From: Bradyrhizobium huanghuaihaiense
Lineage (GTDB): Bacteria > Pseudomonadota > Alphaproteobacteria > Rhizobiales > Xanthobacteraceae
Assembly: GCF_007830635.1 (NCBI RefSeq)
Contig: NZ_VLLA01000023.1
Location: 62,001 to 126,000, forward strand
Length of the DNA stretch: 64,000 nt
Reading direction: 5' to 3'
Shown: positions 41,349 to 52,844 of the stretch, one piece after another
Layout of the letters: every line of letters begins with the position of its first letter
How positions within the stretch are numbered: the stretch's first letter is position 1
The notes under the pieces: model-generated
Told to the model about the DNA's origin: nothing
Seen by the model: the letters and a program-made list of their open reading frames with translations, nothing else
Database searches by the model: none
Position numbers and translations under genes: made by a program

Positions 41349-42257
41349 ATGGCCGAACAATTGAACGATCGTGGGAGTTCCGGCCTAGCCGACAAGCTCA
41401 TGCAATACCTGCCGGCGCGCTTCCGTCCCGGCACGGCGGTCGTGCCGGTGGTGCGACTGTCGGGTGTGATCGGTGCGGTGACGCCGCTGCGGCCGGGCAT
41501 GACGCTCGCGGGCGTCGCGCGGATACTGGAGCGGGCGTTTTCGTATCGGAATGCCAAGGCGGTGGCGCTGGTGATCAACTCGCCCGGCGGCTCGCCGGTG
41601 CAGTCGCGCCAGATATTCTTGCGCATCAAGCAGCTCGCTGCCGAGAAGAAGCTGCCGGTGCTTGTCTTCGTCGAGGACGTCGCGGCGTCCGGCGGTTACA
41701 TGATCGCCTGCGCGGGCGACGAGATCTTCTGCGATCCGTCCTCGATCCTCGGCTCGATCGGCGTGGTCGGCGGCAGCTTCGGCTTCCAGGACGCGATCAG
41801 GCGGCTCGGCATCGAGCGGCGCCTCTACACCGCCGGCGCGCACAAGGCGATGCTTGATCCGTTCCTCCCTGAGAACCCCGACGACGTCGCCAAGCTGAAG
41901 GCGATCCAGCGCGAGATCCACCAGATCTTCATTGCGCTGGTGAAGGAGAGCCGCGGCGCGCGGCTGAACGGCGCCGACGACACCCTGTTCACGGGTGAAT
42001 ACTGGGCCGGCGAGAGCTCGATCGCGCTTGGCCTCGCCGACGGCATCGGCGATCTCCGCTCAACTCTTCGTGCCCGCTACGGCGAGAAGGTTCTCACCCC
42101 CGTGATCGCGCAGCCGACAGGACTTTTGTCCGGCCTTCTCGGGCGGAAATCGCCCGGCGCGGGGCAGCTTTTGGCTCTGGAATCAATGGCCGGCCTGCCG
42201 GACGATCTGATCTCGGCGGTCGAGACGCGGGCGATTTGGGCGAAATTCGGGTTCTAG
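41349..42257 (+). CDS. S49-family serine peptidase (SohB/SppA-like), cytoplasmic or peripheral
   Basis: This encodes 302 residues. The catalytic Ser is in VAASGGYMIACAGDEIFC and the Lys general base in AGAHKAMLDPFLPENPDD, with PSSILGSIGVVGGSF between, as in signal peptide peptidase A. The oxyanion region INSPGGSPVQSRQI is also present. There is no obvious membrane helix at the N-terminus, unlike classical SppA. It may digest leftover signal peptides or other proteins. Confidence 0.93.
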   Translation: MAEQLNDRGSSGLADKLMQYLPARFRPGTAVVPVVRLSGVIGAVTPLRPGMTLAGVARILERAFSYRNAKAVALVINSPGGSPVQSRQIFLRIKQLAAEKKLPVLVFVEDVAASGGYMIACAGDEIFCDPSSILGSIGVVGGSFGFQDAIRRLGIERRLYTAGAHKAMLDPFLPENPDDVAKLKAIQREIHQIFIALVKESRGARLNGADDTLFTGEYWAGESSIALGLADGIGDLRSTLRARYGEKVLTPVIAQPTGLLSGLLGRKSPGAGQLLALESMAGLPDDLISAVETRAIWAKFGF

Positions 42258-42361
42258 GCGGCGCCCTCCCGCGCCATTTGGTCCGGCGCGAGCCAATTGC
42301 GGCGTAGCCCCGACTGCGCGACAATGCGTGTGGGGGCTGAGCACTAGACAAGGATCGACAG

Positions 42362-42553
42362 ATGCCGCCGTTCGTCGCTTTCGCGGGCGTCCTGGGCGGG
42401 CTTGCCGTGGTCCGCTGGGCCTACAAGACCGCCGTCCGGATCAACCAGGAGCTGGAGGAGATGCGCCTGTCACGCGTCGCCGAGGCCGCGCACATGGGGG
42501 AAATCCAGACGTTGAAGCGCGACCCCGTGACCGGAGCTTACCGGCCGGGCTAG
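42362..42553 (+). CDS. Small conserved hypothetical protein
   Basis: This encodes 63 residues. A weak N-terminal hydrophobic stretch (FVAFAGVLGGLAVVRWAY) precedes a helical charged segment (ELEEMRLSRVAEAAH). The length and pattern look like a real small gene that lies after the S49 peptidase on the same strand. I do not recognise the family. A family B repeat follows. Confidence 0.6.
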   Translation: MPPFVAFAGVLGGLAVVRWAYKTAVRINQELEEMRLSRVAEAAHMGEIQTLKRDPVTGAYRPG

Positions 42554-42573
42554 CCGCGCCAAAAACCGCTGCC

Positions 42574-42667
42574 GTAGGGTGGGCAAAGCGAAGCGTGCCC
42601 ACCACCAGCATCGGAAGTCCCCGGAAAGATGGTGGGCACGGCGCAAGAGCGCCTTTGCCCACCCTAC
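42574..42667. repeat. Dispersed palindromic repeat, family B (copy 5)
   Basis: GTAGGGTGGGCAAAGCGAAG and its inverse bound a 94-bp element between the small gene and glyQ. Confidence 0.85.
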
Positions 42668-42777
42668 CGCACCGTCCAAGATCGGCCCGAATCCACCCCC
42701 CTTTGCCTTGATTCCCATCCCTGCCGTCGATACGGTCCCGCGCGATTCAAAACCCCCCGCGAGAGCCTGATCTGACG

Positions 42778-43713
42778 ATGGACGCCTCATTGCCCGCCCA
42801 TATGCGCCCGGAACGCTCGTTCCAGGGCTTCATCCTCGCGCTCCAGCGGTTCTGGGCCGAGCAGGGCTGTGTGATCCTGCAGCCCTACGACATGGAGATG
42901 GGCGCGGGGACCTTCCATCCGGCGACCACGCTGCGCGCGCTCGGCCCCAAGCCCTGGAACGCGGCCTATGTGCAGCCTTCGCGCCGGCCCAAGGACGGCC
43001 GCTACGGCGAGAACCCGAACCGGATGCAGCACTACTACCAGTTCCAGGTGATCATGAAGCCGTCGCCGCCGAACCTTCAGGAGCTGTACCTGAAGTCGCT
43101 CGCCGCGATCGGCATCGATTCCGCCGTGCACGACATCCGCTTCGTTGAGGACGATTGGGAGAGCCCGACGCTGGGCGCCTGGGGCCTGGGCTGGGAGTGC
43201 TGGTGCGACGGCATGGAAGTCAGCCAGTTCACCTATTTCCAGCAGGTCGCCGGTTTCGAATGCGCGCCGGTTGCGGGCGAGCTCACCTACGGGCTCGAGC
43301 GCCTCGCGATGTATGTGCAGGGCGTCGACCGCGTCTACGACCTCAACTTCAACGGCCGCGAGGGCGACGCCAAGGTCACCTATGGCGATGTCTTCCTGCA
43401 GGCCGAGCGGGAATATTCGAAGCACAATTTTGAAGTCGCCGACACCGCGATGCTGTTCGAGCAGTTCAAGATGGCGGAAGCGGCGTGCAGAAAGTACCTC
43501 GACGCCGGCTGGAAGGACGACAAGCGCGAGGCGCATCTGATGGCGCTGCCGGCCTATGACCAGTGCATCAAGGCGAGCCACGTCTTCAATCTGCTCGATG
43601 CGCGCGGCGTGATCTCCGTGACCGAGCGGCAGAGCTACATTCTCCGGGTGCGCGAGCTGGCCAAGGCCTGCGGCGAGGCCTGGATCCATACTGAAGCGGG
43701 CGGAGCGGCCTGA
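42778..43713 (+). CDS. glyQ: Glycyl-tRNA synthetase alpha subunit
   Basis: This encodes 311 residues. Family signatures are FILALQRFWAEQGCVILQPY, MGAGTFHPATTLRALGPKPW and AYVQPSRRPKDGRYGENPNR, which form the class II active site. The alpha subunit activates glycine in the alpha2-beta2 enzyme. Its stop and the glyS start overlap by one base (TGATG), so the pair is coupled. Confidence 0.98.
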   Translation: MDASLPAHMRPERSFQGFILALQRFWAEQGCVILQPYDMEMGAGTFHPATTLRALGPKPWNAAYVQPSRRPKDGRYGENPNRMQHYYQFQVIMKPSPPNLQELYLKSLAAIGIDSAVHDIRFVEDDWESPTLGAWGLGWECWCDGMEVSQFTYFQQVAGFECAPVAGELTYGLERLAMYVQGVDRVYDLNFNGREGDAKVTYGDVFLQAEREYSKHNFEVADTAMLFEQFKMAEAACRKYLDAGWKDDKREAHLMALPAYDQCIKASHVFNLLDARGVISVTERQSYILRVRELAKACGEAWIHTEAGGAA

Positions 43714-45812
43714 TGCCCGAACTTTTGCTTGAACTGTTCTCGGAAGAAATCCCCGCCCGCATGCAGGCCAAGGCGGCCGACGATTTGCGCCGCATGGTCA
43801 CCGACAAGCTCGTTGCCGAAGGCCTCGTCTACGAGGGCGCCAAAGCCTTCGCGACGCCGCGTCGCCTTGCGCTCACCGTGCACGGAATCCCTGCGCGCCA
43901 GCCGGACCTGAAGACCGAGCGCCGCGGCCCGAAGGTCGGCGCGCCCGATGCGGCCGTGCAGGGCTTTCTGAAAGCGACGGGCTTGAAGTCGCTGGACGAA
44001 GCCAAGATCCAGCGCGACCCCAAGGGTGATTTCTACATCGGATTGATCGAGAAGCCCGGCCGTGACGCGATCGATGTGCTCGCGGAAATCCTCCCGGTCA
44101 TCATCCGCACCTTCCCCTGGCCGAAATCGATGCGCTGGGGCGCGCGCTCGGGCAAGCCCGGCTCGCTGAGCTGGGTGCGTCCGCTGCACGCGATCACCGC
44201 GACCTTCGGGCTCGAGACCGAAGAGCCCGATGTCGTGAAGTTCGAGGTGGACGGCATCGAGACCGGCCAGACCACCTACGGCCACCGCTTCATGGCGCCG
44301 GAAGCTATCTCCGTGCGCCGCTTCGAGGACTATGAAGCGAAGCTGAAGGCTGCAAAAGTCATCCTCGATCCGCAGGCGCGCAAGGACATCATCTTTGCCG
44401 ACGCCAAGGAACTGACCTTCGCGCAAGGTTTTGAGCTCGTCGAGGATCAGGTGCTGCTCGACGAGGTCTCCGGCCTCGTCGAATGGCCCATCGTCATGAT
44501 GGGATCGTTCGAGGAAGAGTATCTCGCGATCCCGGAAGAAGTGATCCGTGCCACCATCCGCAACAACCAGAAGTGTTTTGTGGTCAGGGATTCCAAGACC
44601 GGCAAGCTGACCAACAAGTTCGTGCTCACCGCCAATATCGAGGCGACCGACGGCGGCAAGGTCATCGTATCGGGCAACGAGCGCGTGATCCGTCCGCGCC
44701 TGTCGGATGCGAAGTTCTTCTACGAGACCGATCTGAAGACGAAGCTCGAGGATCGTCTGCCGAAGTTCGAGCAGATCGTGTTCCACGAGAAGCTCGGCAC
44801 GCAGGCCGCGCGCATCAAGCGCATCGAGCGGCTCGCCGCCGAGATCGCGCCGCTGGTCGGCGCCGATGTCGCAAAGGCGACGCGGGCCGCGCATCTGGCG
44901 AAGGCGGATTTGCTGACCGAAGTCGTCGGCGAATTCCCCGAGGTGCAGGGCCTGATGGGCCGGTACTACGCGAAGGCCCAGGGCGAGGATGATTCCGTCG
45001 CCGCCGCCTGCGAGGAGCATTACAAGCCGCAAGGACCCGCCGATCGCGTGCCGACCGATCCGGTCAGCGTTGCGGTGGCGCTCGCGGACAAGATCGACAC
45101 GCTTGTTGGCTTCTGGGCGATCGACGAGAAACCGACGGGATCGAAGGACCCGTATGCGCTGCGCCGTGCCGCGCTGGGTGTGATCAGGCTGATCGCCGAG
45201 AACGCACTGCGTCTGTCGCTGATGAAGGTGGCGGCGTCCGCGCTCGCCGGCTTGTCGGTGAATCCTGCCGACGCCCAGAAGCTTCCAAGCGATCTCCTTG
45301 CCTTCTTCGCCGATCGACTGAAAGTCCAGCTCCGCGAGCAGGGCGCTCGGCACGATCTCGTCGATGCCGTGTTCGCGCTTGGCGGCCAGGACGACCTCCT
45401 GATGATCGTCCGCCGCGTCGATGCGCTCGGCAAATTCCTCGACAGCGACGACGGCAAGAACCTGCTCGCCGGCACCAAGCGTGCCAGCAACATCCTCTCG
45501 ATCGAGGAGAAGAAGGACAAGCGCAGCTTTGACGGCGCGCCCGATGCTGCGCTCTACAGCCTCGCTGAGGAGAAGGCGCTGGCCAAGGCGATCGGCGAGG
45601 TCAAGGCGGAAGCGAGTGCTGCCGTCGCCAAGGAGGACTTTGCCGCCGCGATGAGTGCGATGGCGAAGCTGCGTCCGCCGGTCGATGCGTTCTTCGACAA
45701 GGTCCGCGTCAACGACGACGATGCGAAGGTGCGCGAGAACCGCCTGAAGCTGCTGAACGAGATCCGCAGCGCCACGCGTGCGGTGGCGGATTTTTCGAAG
45801 ATCCAGGATTGA
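43713..45812 (+). CDS. glyS: Glycyl-tRNA synthetase beta subunit
   Basis: This encodes 699 residues. It begins MPELLLELFSEEIPARMQAK, standard for GlyS, and has ADGG-type blocks such as VVRDSKTGKLTNKFVLTANI and VSGNERVIRPRLSDAKFFYE, plus a C-terminal anticodon-binding helical region. It recognises tRNA(Gly) in partnership with GlyQ. It is the last gene of the glyQS operon and is followed by repeats. Confidence 0.98.
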   Translation: MPELLLELFSEEIPARMQAKAADDLRRMVTDKLVAEGLVYEGAKAFATPRRLALTVHGIPARQPDLKTERRGPKVGAPDAAVQGFLKATGLKSLDEAKIQRDPKGDFYIGLIEKPGRDAIDVLAEILPVIIRTFPWPKSMRWGARSGKPGSLSWVRPLHAITATFGLETEEPDVVKFEVDGIETGQTTYGHRFMAPEAISVRRFEDYEAKLKAAKVILDPQARKDIIFADAKELTFAQGFELVEDQVLLDEVSGLVEWPIVMMGSFEEEYLAIPEEVIRATIRNNQKCFVVRDSKTGKLTNKFVLTANIEATDGGKVIVSGNERVIRPRLSDAKFFYETDLKTKLEDRLPKFEQIVFHEKLGTQAARIKRIERLAAEIAPLVGADVAKATRAAHLAKADLLTEVVGEFPEVQGLMGRYYAKAQGEDDSVAAACEEHYKPQGPADRVPTDPVSVAVALADKIDTLVGFWAIDEKPTGSKDPYALRRAALGVIRLIAENALRLSLMKVAASALAGLSVNPADAQKLPSDLLAFFADRLKVQLREQGARHDLVDAVFALGGQDDLLMIVRRVDALGKFLDSDDGKNLLAGTKRASNILSIEEKKDKRSFDGAPDAALYSLAEEKALAKAIGEVKAEASAAVAKEDFAAAMSAMAKLRPPVDAFFDKVRVNDDDAKVRENRLKLLNEIRSATRAVADFSKIQD

Positions 45813-45830
45813 GGCGCGGGTATCGCGGCT

Positions 45831-45950
45831 CTCGTCCCCCGGACGCTGCGCAGCGCTTCTTAGCGGTGCGCTGCAGAGCCGGGGCCCATATTGCCTCGTG
45901 CTCGGAGCTTCTGGGTCCCGGGTCGCGGTTCGCTTGCCCGGGACACGAGA
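45831..45950. repeat. Dispersed palindromic repeat, family A (copy 3)
   Basis: CTCGTCCCCCGGACGC at the left and GCCCGGGACACGAGA at the right, with GCGGTGCGCTGCAGAGCCGG inside, mark a shorter family A copy. It lies in the convergent glyS/DUF1236 gap. Confidence 0.8.
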
Positions 45951-46060
45951 GAAAAAAGCCCCGCCCGGCGGGGGGAGACCGGGCAGGGCCTGATGTCCGA
46001 TTTTACACTGCTCACGCCAGCCTGATTGAAGTGGCGCGCCGGACATCTAGTCGATCAGCG

Positions 46061-46104
46061 GCGTTCTTAAGCGGAGTGGGTACCGGTTCGCGTGACGAAA
46101 CGCG
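46061..46104. repeat. Dispersed palindromic repeat, family G (copy 2)
   Basis: GCGTTCTTAAGCGGAGTGGG and GTTCGCGTGACGAAACGC make a diverged copy of the 30201 element. It is in the same convergent gap as family A copy 3. Confidence 0.65.
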
Positions 46105-46117
46105 TCCGGACAACGAT

Positions 46118-46468
46118 CTAGTCCAGCACCTCGACGATGCGGCGCGAGCGCGGCTCGACCAGCACCGTTTCGCCGTTCACGACGGTGTAGCGATAGGTGG
46201 TGGCGCCGAAACGTTGCGGCACGTCATAATAGGTGACGCCGCTTTCGGGTAAGGTGGCGCCGACCACCACGCGATCCGGGACACGGAAGGCTGGCACACG
46301 TTGCTCGACCACATAGTCGCGGAAGGCCGGTCGTTGTTCGACCGCAATCGTCGGGCCGCTCTCGACCACAACAGGTGCGCGTCCGACCGTGCCGCTTTGC
46401 GCCTGCGCCGCCAGGGGCGAGCCGATCGCGGCCGCGAGCGCTGCAAGGGCAAGAATCCTGTTCTGCAT
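46118..46468 (-). CDS. DUF1236 secreted protein
   Basis: This encodes 116 residues from the ATG at 46468, with AAGGAG before it. An N-terminal signal (NRILALAALAAAIGSPLAAQA) is followed by a mature domain with YVVEQRVPAFRVPDRVVVGA, GVTYYDVPQRFGATTYRYTV and VLVEPRSRRIVEVLD, the DUF1236 pattern found in rhizobial envelope proteins. The function is unknown. It is divergent from the DUF3096 gene. Confidence 0.88.
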   Translation of the reverse strand: MQNRILALAALAAAIGSPLAAQAQSGTVGRAPVVVESGPTIAVEQRPAFRDYVVEQRVPAFRVPDRVVVGATLPESGVTYYDVPQRFGATTYRYTVVNGETVLVEPRSRRIVEVLD

Positions 46469-46514
46469 GCAAAACTCCTTCGCATGTTTCGGGAAGCGCC
46501 AGTGGCGCGACTCG

Positions 46515-46538
46515 TTGCCAATGCATGCGTCTTGGCAA
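46515..46538. promoter_or_regulatory. Inverted repeat in DUF1236/DUF3096 divergent promoter
   Basis: TTGCCAA at 46515-46521 and TTGGCAA at 46532-46538 form a perfect dyad with a 10-base spacer, 47 bases before the DUF1236 start. It is a candidate operator. A nearby GGAAC-N17-CGTC (46597-46622) on the plus strand faintly resembles a stress sigma-factor promoter. Confidence 0.4.
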
Positions 46539-46690
46539 TGTTCCGGGAAAACGCCCGCCGCATTCGCGGCAATTTCAGGCAGTTTTCGCGAAAGGGGGAA
46601 CCCGCATCGCGCCTTGTGCGTCTCTACTCGCGGAACCGGGACCGCTATGATCCGCCCGCGATTCGCGCCACCTCCACAGAAAGATAATTC

Positions 46691-46846
46691 ATGCACATCA
46701 CCGTCGCCCACATTTCGCCGATCCTGTCGTTGATTGCGGGCGTGCTCATCCTGATCATGCCGCGGCTGCTCAACCTGATCGTCGCGATCTTTCTCATCGT
46801 CAACGGCGCGATCGGGCTCGGGCTCCTGAAGTGGCTCCACCTCTAG
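46691..46846 (+). CDS. DUF3096 small membrane protein
   Basis: This encodes 51 residues with two hydrophobic segments (SPILSLIAGVLILIMP, then LIVAIFLIVNGAIGLGLL) joined by RLLN. It matches the DUF3096 small membrane family. No specific role is known. The start is the ATG at 46691. A hairpin with 8-bp arms at 46876-46908 follows and may end its transcript. Confidence 0.82.
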   Translation: MHITVAHISPILSLIAGVLILIMPRLLNLIVAIFLIVNGAIGLGLLKWLHL

Positions 46847-46875
46847 GGGTTCATTTTCCGGAACTGTCCGACTTG

Positions 46876-46908
46876 CGCGGGCCCCTCCAAAGTGGTGTAA
46901 GGCCCGCG
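46876..46908. terminator. Hairpin between DUF3096 gene and ppdK
   Basis: CGCGGGCC at 46876-46883 pairs with GGCCCGCG at 46901-46908, with a 17-base loop and ATTTCCC after. It may be the terminator of the DUF3096 gene. Confidence 0.5.
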
Positions 46909-46942
46909 ATTTCCCATTCCTCTCGCAGGTTGTGTGCAAGCT

Positions 46943-49870
<2,928 letters not shown>

Positions 49871-49904
49871 GGCGAAGCGCAGGATTGAGTTGAGAGAGGC
49901 GGGG

Positions 49905-49933
49905 CTTTGGCCCCGCCTCTTTTCGTTTTGTGC
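49905..49933 (+). terminator. Intrinsic terminator of ppdK
   Basis: An 11-bp GC-rich stem (AGAGGCGGGGC with GCCCCGCCTCT), a TTTG loop and a following TTTTC-rich tail make a textbook terminator 35 bases after the ppdK stop. Confidence 0.85.
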
Positions 49934-49949
49934 GACGCTCCCTCCACGC

Positions 49950-50029
49950 CGTCATTGCGAGCGCAGCGAAGCAATCCAGAATCTTACCGCGGTGGCAGTC
50001 TGGATTGCTTCGCTGCGCTCGCAATGACG
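49950..50029. repeat. 80-bp palindromic repeat, family E (copy 2)
   Basis: The ends CGTCATTGCGAGCGCAGCG and CGCTGCGCTCGCAATGACG match the copy at 38743, with the same total length. The rest of the gap to 50313 holds no convincing gene. Confidence 0.85.
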
Positions 50030-50313
50030 AGTGTGTTGCAACGCCAGGAACCCATCACGCGTCCCGTAATGATACGCGCACGCAAGAGTTCCTTCACCAT
50101 TCGCGTTGACCAGATGTTTACCGTTTTACGTGAGGTCGCATTTACCAACGCGCATCGTCGCCCCGTGAAAACACCTGCAATCGCTTGAGTGTGCCGCGCG
50201 CGCAACGCCGATTAACGCCCCGGCAACCTAAATTGGATACTTACGATAAAGATCGAATTGCACGGATGTACTGAGTTCGATCAGACGAACGTAAGCGTAG
50301 CGTGAGCGTATCG

Positions 50314-51780
50314 ATGTCAGTGTTGCGTAAGCATCCGAAGGGCGCGCGGTTCGCGTCCTTCGGCATCGGTCTCTGCATCTTCGCATTGATGCCGAGAGAG
50401 ACCGGCTATCAGGACATTGCCTCTCTGCTGGCGCGTCAGCCCGGCGTCGCCGAGCGTTGGCAGAAGCAGGTGTTCTCCGCGGCGTCCTCGATCCAGCTCG
50501 CCACCTACAGTTTCTCCCGCCCCATCGGCACCTCGGTTCCGCAGAGCGCGATGGTTCGCCTCGCAAGCATCGATGGCCGCGATGTCACTGGTGCGATCAG
50601 CCGCAATCCCGCGCTCCAGGCGGCGCCGCGCTATCAGGCCGCAGATTTTCCCAAGGTCGATCGCGCGCTGAAGGGTGATCGCCTTGCAACGGCTACACCC
50701 GCGCAGGCTCCGGAGATCGCGCCACCCGCCGCGACGCCCGCGCCGGAAGATCCCGCGACGTCGAACAGCTCGGTGTTCGGCGCCAAGACCGCTGCATTGC
50801 CGCAAGCGATGTCGCAAGCAATGTCACCTGAGTCTGCGGCCGCGCTCGACCCGGAGCTTGCAGAAGCGATGCGCGCGCCGCCATTGCCGCAATATGCCAA
50901 TCCTCCGCAGGCCAGCGACGTTGCACGCTCGTTCGCGGTGCAGCCGCTGGAGGCGCTGAAGCGAGCGACTGCGCCGACGACGCCCGTGCGCGATCCGTTC
51001 AGCGTCAAGACCTCGAACCTGTTCTTCGGCAGTTCCTCGCTCGGCGGCAATCTCGAGAGCATCGAGAGCTGGCAGCCCGGTGCCGAGCCGCTGATCGTGA
51101 TGCCCGACCCCGACATGAAGGTCACGGCCTCGCTGACGCCGCCGACGGCGGAGATCGCCAAGGACATCGAGAGCGGCGAGAGTGTCGCGCCGAAGGGCGA
51201 GGTCAACGCCGACAACCAGCGCGCCAAGTCCCCGGCGGAGCGGCTCGCGCTCGACGACAAGTCGCGCGCGAAGTCGGAGAAGTGTCTCGCCGAGGCCGTC
51301 TATTTCGAATCCCGCGGCGAGGCCGTGCGCGGCCAGATCGCGGTGGCGCAGGTGGTGATGAACCGCGTATTCTCGGGCAAATATCCCGACACCGTGTGCG
51401 GCGCGGTCTATCAGAACAAGCACCGCCATTTCGCCTGCCAGTTCACCTTTGCCTGCGACAACAATCCCGATGTGATCCGCGAGCCCGAGATGTGGGAGCG
51501 TGCGAAGAAGATCTCGAAGGCGATGCTCGATGGCCAGATCTGGCTGCCCGAGGTCGGCAAGTCGACGCACTACCACGCTTATTGGGTGCGCCCGTCCTGG
51601 GTTGCCGAGATGAAGAAGATGTACAAGACCGGCGTGCACACCTTCTATCGGCCGCGCAACTGGGGCGACGGCAGCGAGGAACCGAGCTGGGGCACCCCGG
51701 CCCAGACCGCCGCACTCTCGGCTGAACTCGCGCAGGAAGCCAAGAGCTCCGCCGAGATGGGTGTGAGCGAGCGAAGGTAG
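50314..51780 (+). CDS. SleB-type (Hydrolase_2) cell wall hydrolase
   Basis: This encodes 488 residues from the ATG at 50314; a GTG at 50302 is also possible. An N-terminal hydrophobic segment (ARFASFGIGLCIFALMP) is the likely signal or anchor. A long Ala/Pro-rich linker follows. The catalytic domain near residues 325-440 has CLAEAVYFESRGE with the key Glu, VAQVVMNRVFSG, CGAVYQN and HFACQFTFACDN. These enzymes cleave peptidoglycan (N-acetylglucosamine/muramic acid). It is convergent with nadC. Confidence 0.9.
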   Translation: MSVLRKHPKGARFASFGIGLCIFALMPRETGYQDIASLLARQPGVAERWQKQVFSAASSIQLATYSFSRPIGTSVPQSAMVRLASIDGRDVTGAISRNPALQAAPRYQAADFPKVDRALKGDRLATATPAQAPEIAPPAATPAPEDPATSNSSVFGAKTAALPQAMSQAMSPESAAALDPELAEAMRAPPLPQYANPPQASDVARSFAVQPLEALKRATAPTTPVRDPFSVKTSNLFFGSSSLGGNLESIESWQPGAEPLIVMPDPDMKVTASLTPPTAEIAKDIESGESVAPKGEVNADNQRAKSPAERLALDDKSRAKSEKCLAEAVYFESRGEAVRGQIAVAQVVMNRVFSGKYPDTVCGAVYQNKHRHFACQFTFACDNNPDVIREPEMWERAKKISKAMLDGQIWLPEVGKSTHYHAYWVRPSWVAEMKKMYKTGVHTFYRPRNWGDGSEEPSWGTPAQTAALSAELAQEAKSSAEMGVSERR

Positions 51781-51790
51781 TCTTTCTTAA

Positions 51791-51944
51791 CCTCGCCCCG
51801 CTTGCGGGGAGAGGTCGACGCGCGAAGCGCGTCGGGTGAGGGGGACGGTCTCTCGAAGATCTCACGCGTGGAGAGAGGCCCCTCACCCCAACCCTCCAGC
51901 GCGAGCGAAGCTCGTCGCGGCCCCGTAAGAACGGGGAGAGGGGG
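51791..51944. repeat. Dispersed palindromic repeat, family C (copy 3)
   Basis: CCTCGCCCCGCTTGCGGGGA opens it and CCGTAAGAACGGGGAGAGGG closes it, with GGGTGAGGGGGACGG and CCCCTCACCCC inside. It fills the convergent gap between the hydrolase and nadC. Confidence 0.75.
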
Positions 51945-51953
51945 TAGACCGTC

Positions 51954-52832
51954 TCACGCCGCGATATCCAACGCGCAGTCGAAGTTCGGCGCCGAATGCG
52001 TCAGGGCGCCGGAGGACGCATAGTCGACGCCGGTCGCCGCGATGGCCGCAATCGAGTCCAGCGTGACACCGCCTGACGCCTCCAGCTTGAGGCGGCCCTC
52101 GTTGATCCCCACGGCCTCGCGCAGCGTCGCAAGATCCATATTGTCGAGCAGCACGGCGTCGGCCAGTCCAGTGTCGAGCACCTCGCGCAGCTGGATCAGC
52201 GTATCCACCTCGATCTCGATCTTGACGAGATGGCCGGCATGGGCGCGGGCCCGCTCCAGCACGGCACGGATGCCGCCGGCGACGGCGATGTGATTGTCCT
52301 TGATCAGGATCGCATCGTCGAGGCCGAAGCGGTGGTTGAAGCCGCCGCCGCAGCGCACCGCATATTTCTCCAGCGCGCGCAATCCCGGCGTGGTTTTTCG
52401 CGTGCAACAGATACGCATCCTGGTGCCTTCGGTGCGCGCGACATAGTCCGCCGTGAGCGTGGCTATGCCCGACAGGCGGCCGACAAAGTTCAGCGCGGTG
52501 CGCTCCGCGGTGAGAATGGCGCGTGCGGGACCCGTGATGGTCAACACCTGCTGCCCGCGGGCGACGCGTGCGGCGTCGCGGACGTGCGCGCGCACCTCGA
52601 TGTCGGTCGAGAGCTTTTGCAGCGTTGCCAGCGCCAGCGGCAGGCCGGCGATCACGCCGGACTGGCGCGCGACCAGGATGGCCTGCGCCCTGGTTGCCTC
52701 CGGGATCGTCGCCAGCGAGGTGATGTCGCCGGCGCGGCCGAGGTCTTCGTCGAGGGCGCGATTGACGGCCCCATCGATGGCGAGCGGCGAGAGGAAGGCA
52801 TCGGGATAGAGCAGTGAGGTCGGGGTGATCAT
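51954..52832 (-). CDS. nadC: Nicotinate-nucleotide pyrophosphorylase (carboxylating)
   Basis: This encodes 292 residues. It makes nicotinate mononucleotide from quinolinate and PRPP. Motifs seen are TAERTALNFVGRLSGIAT, CTRKTTPGLRALEKYAVRCG with GGFNHRFGLDDAILIKDNH, the QPRTase active site, and EASGGVTLDSIAAIAATGVD. It is the last gene of nadA-nadB-nadC, 12 bases after nadB. Confidence 0.97.
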   Translation of the reverse strand: MITPTSLLYPDAFLSPLAIDGAVNRALDEDLGRAGDITSLATIPEATRAQAILVARQSGVIAGLPLALATLQKLSTDIEVRAHVRDAARVARGQQVLTITGPARAILTAERTALNFVGRLSGIATLTADYVARTEGTRMRICCTRKTTPGLRALEKYAVRCGGGFNHRFGLDDAILIKDNHIAVAGGIRAVLERARAHAGHLVKIEIEVDTLIQLREVLDTGLADAVLLDNMDLATLREAVGINEGRLKLEASGGVTLDSIAAIAATGVDYASSGALTHSAPNFDCALDIAA

Positions 52833-52844
52833 TGGGGGACTCCG

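Noticed and set aside
43635..46046. Reverse-strand frame of 803 codons opposite glyQ and glyS
   Set aside because: It covers both synthetase genes, which have complete family motifs on the plus strand. It is an antisense artefact.
50068..50187. Small frame of 39 codons after ppdK
   Set aside because: It has no ribosome site and no recognisable pattern; it lies in repeat-rich intergenic DNA.
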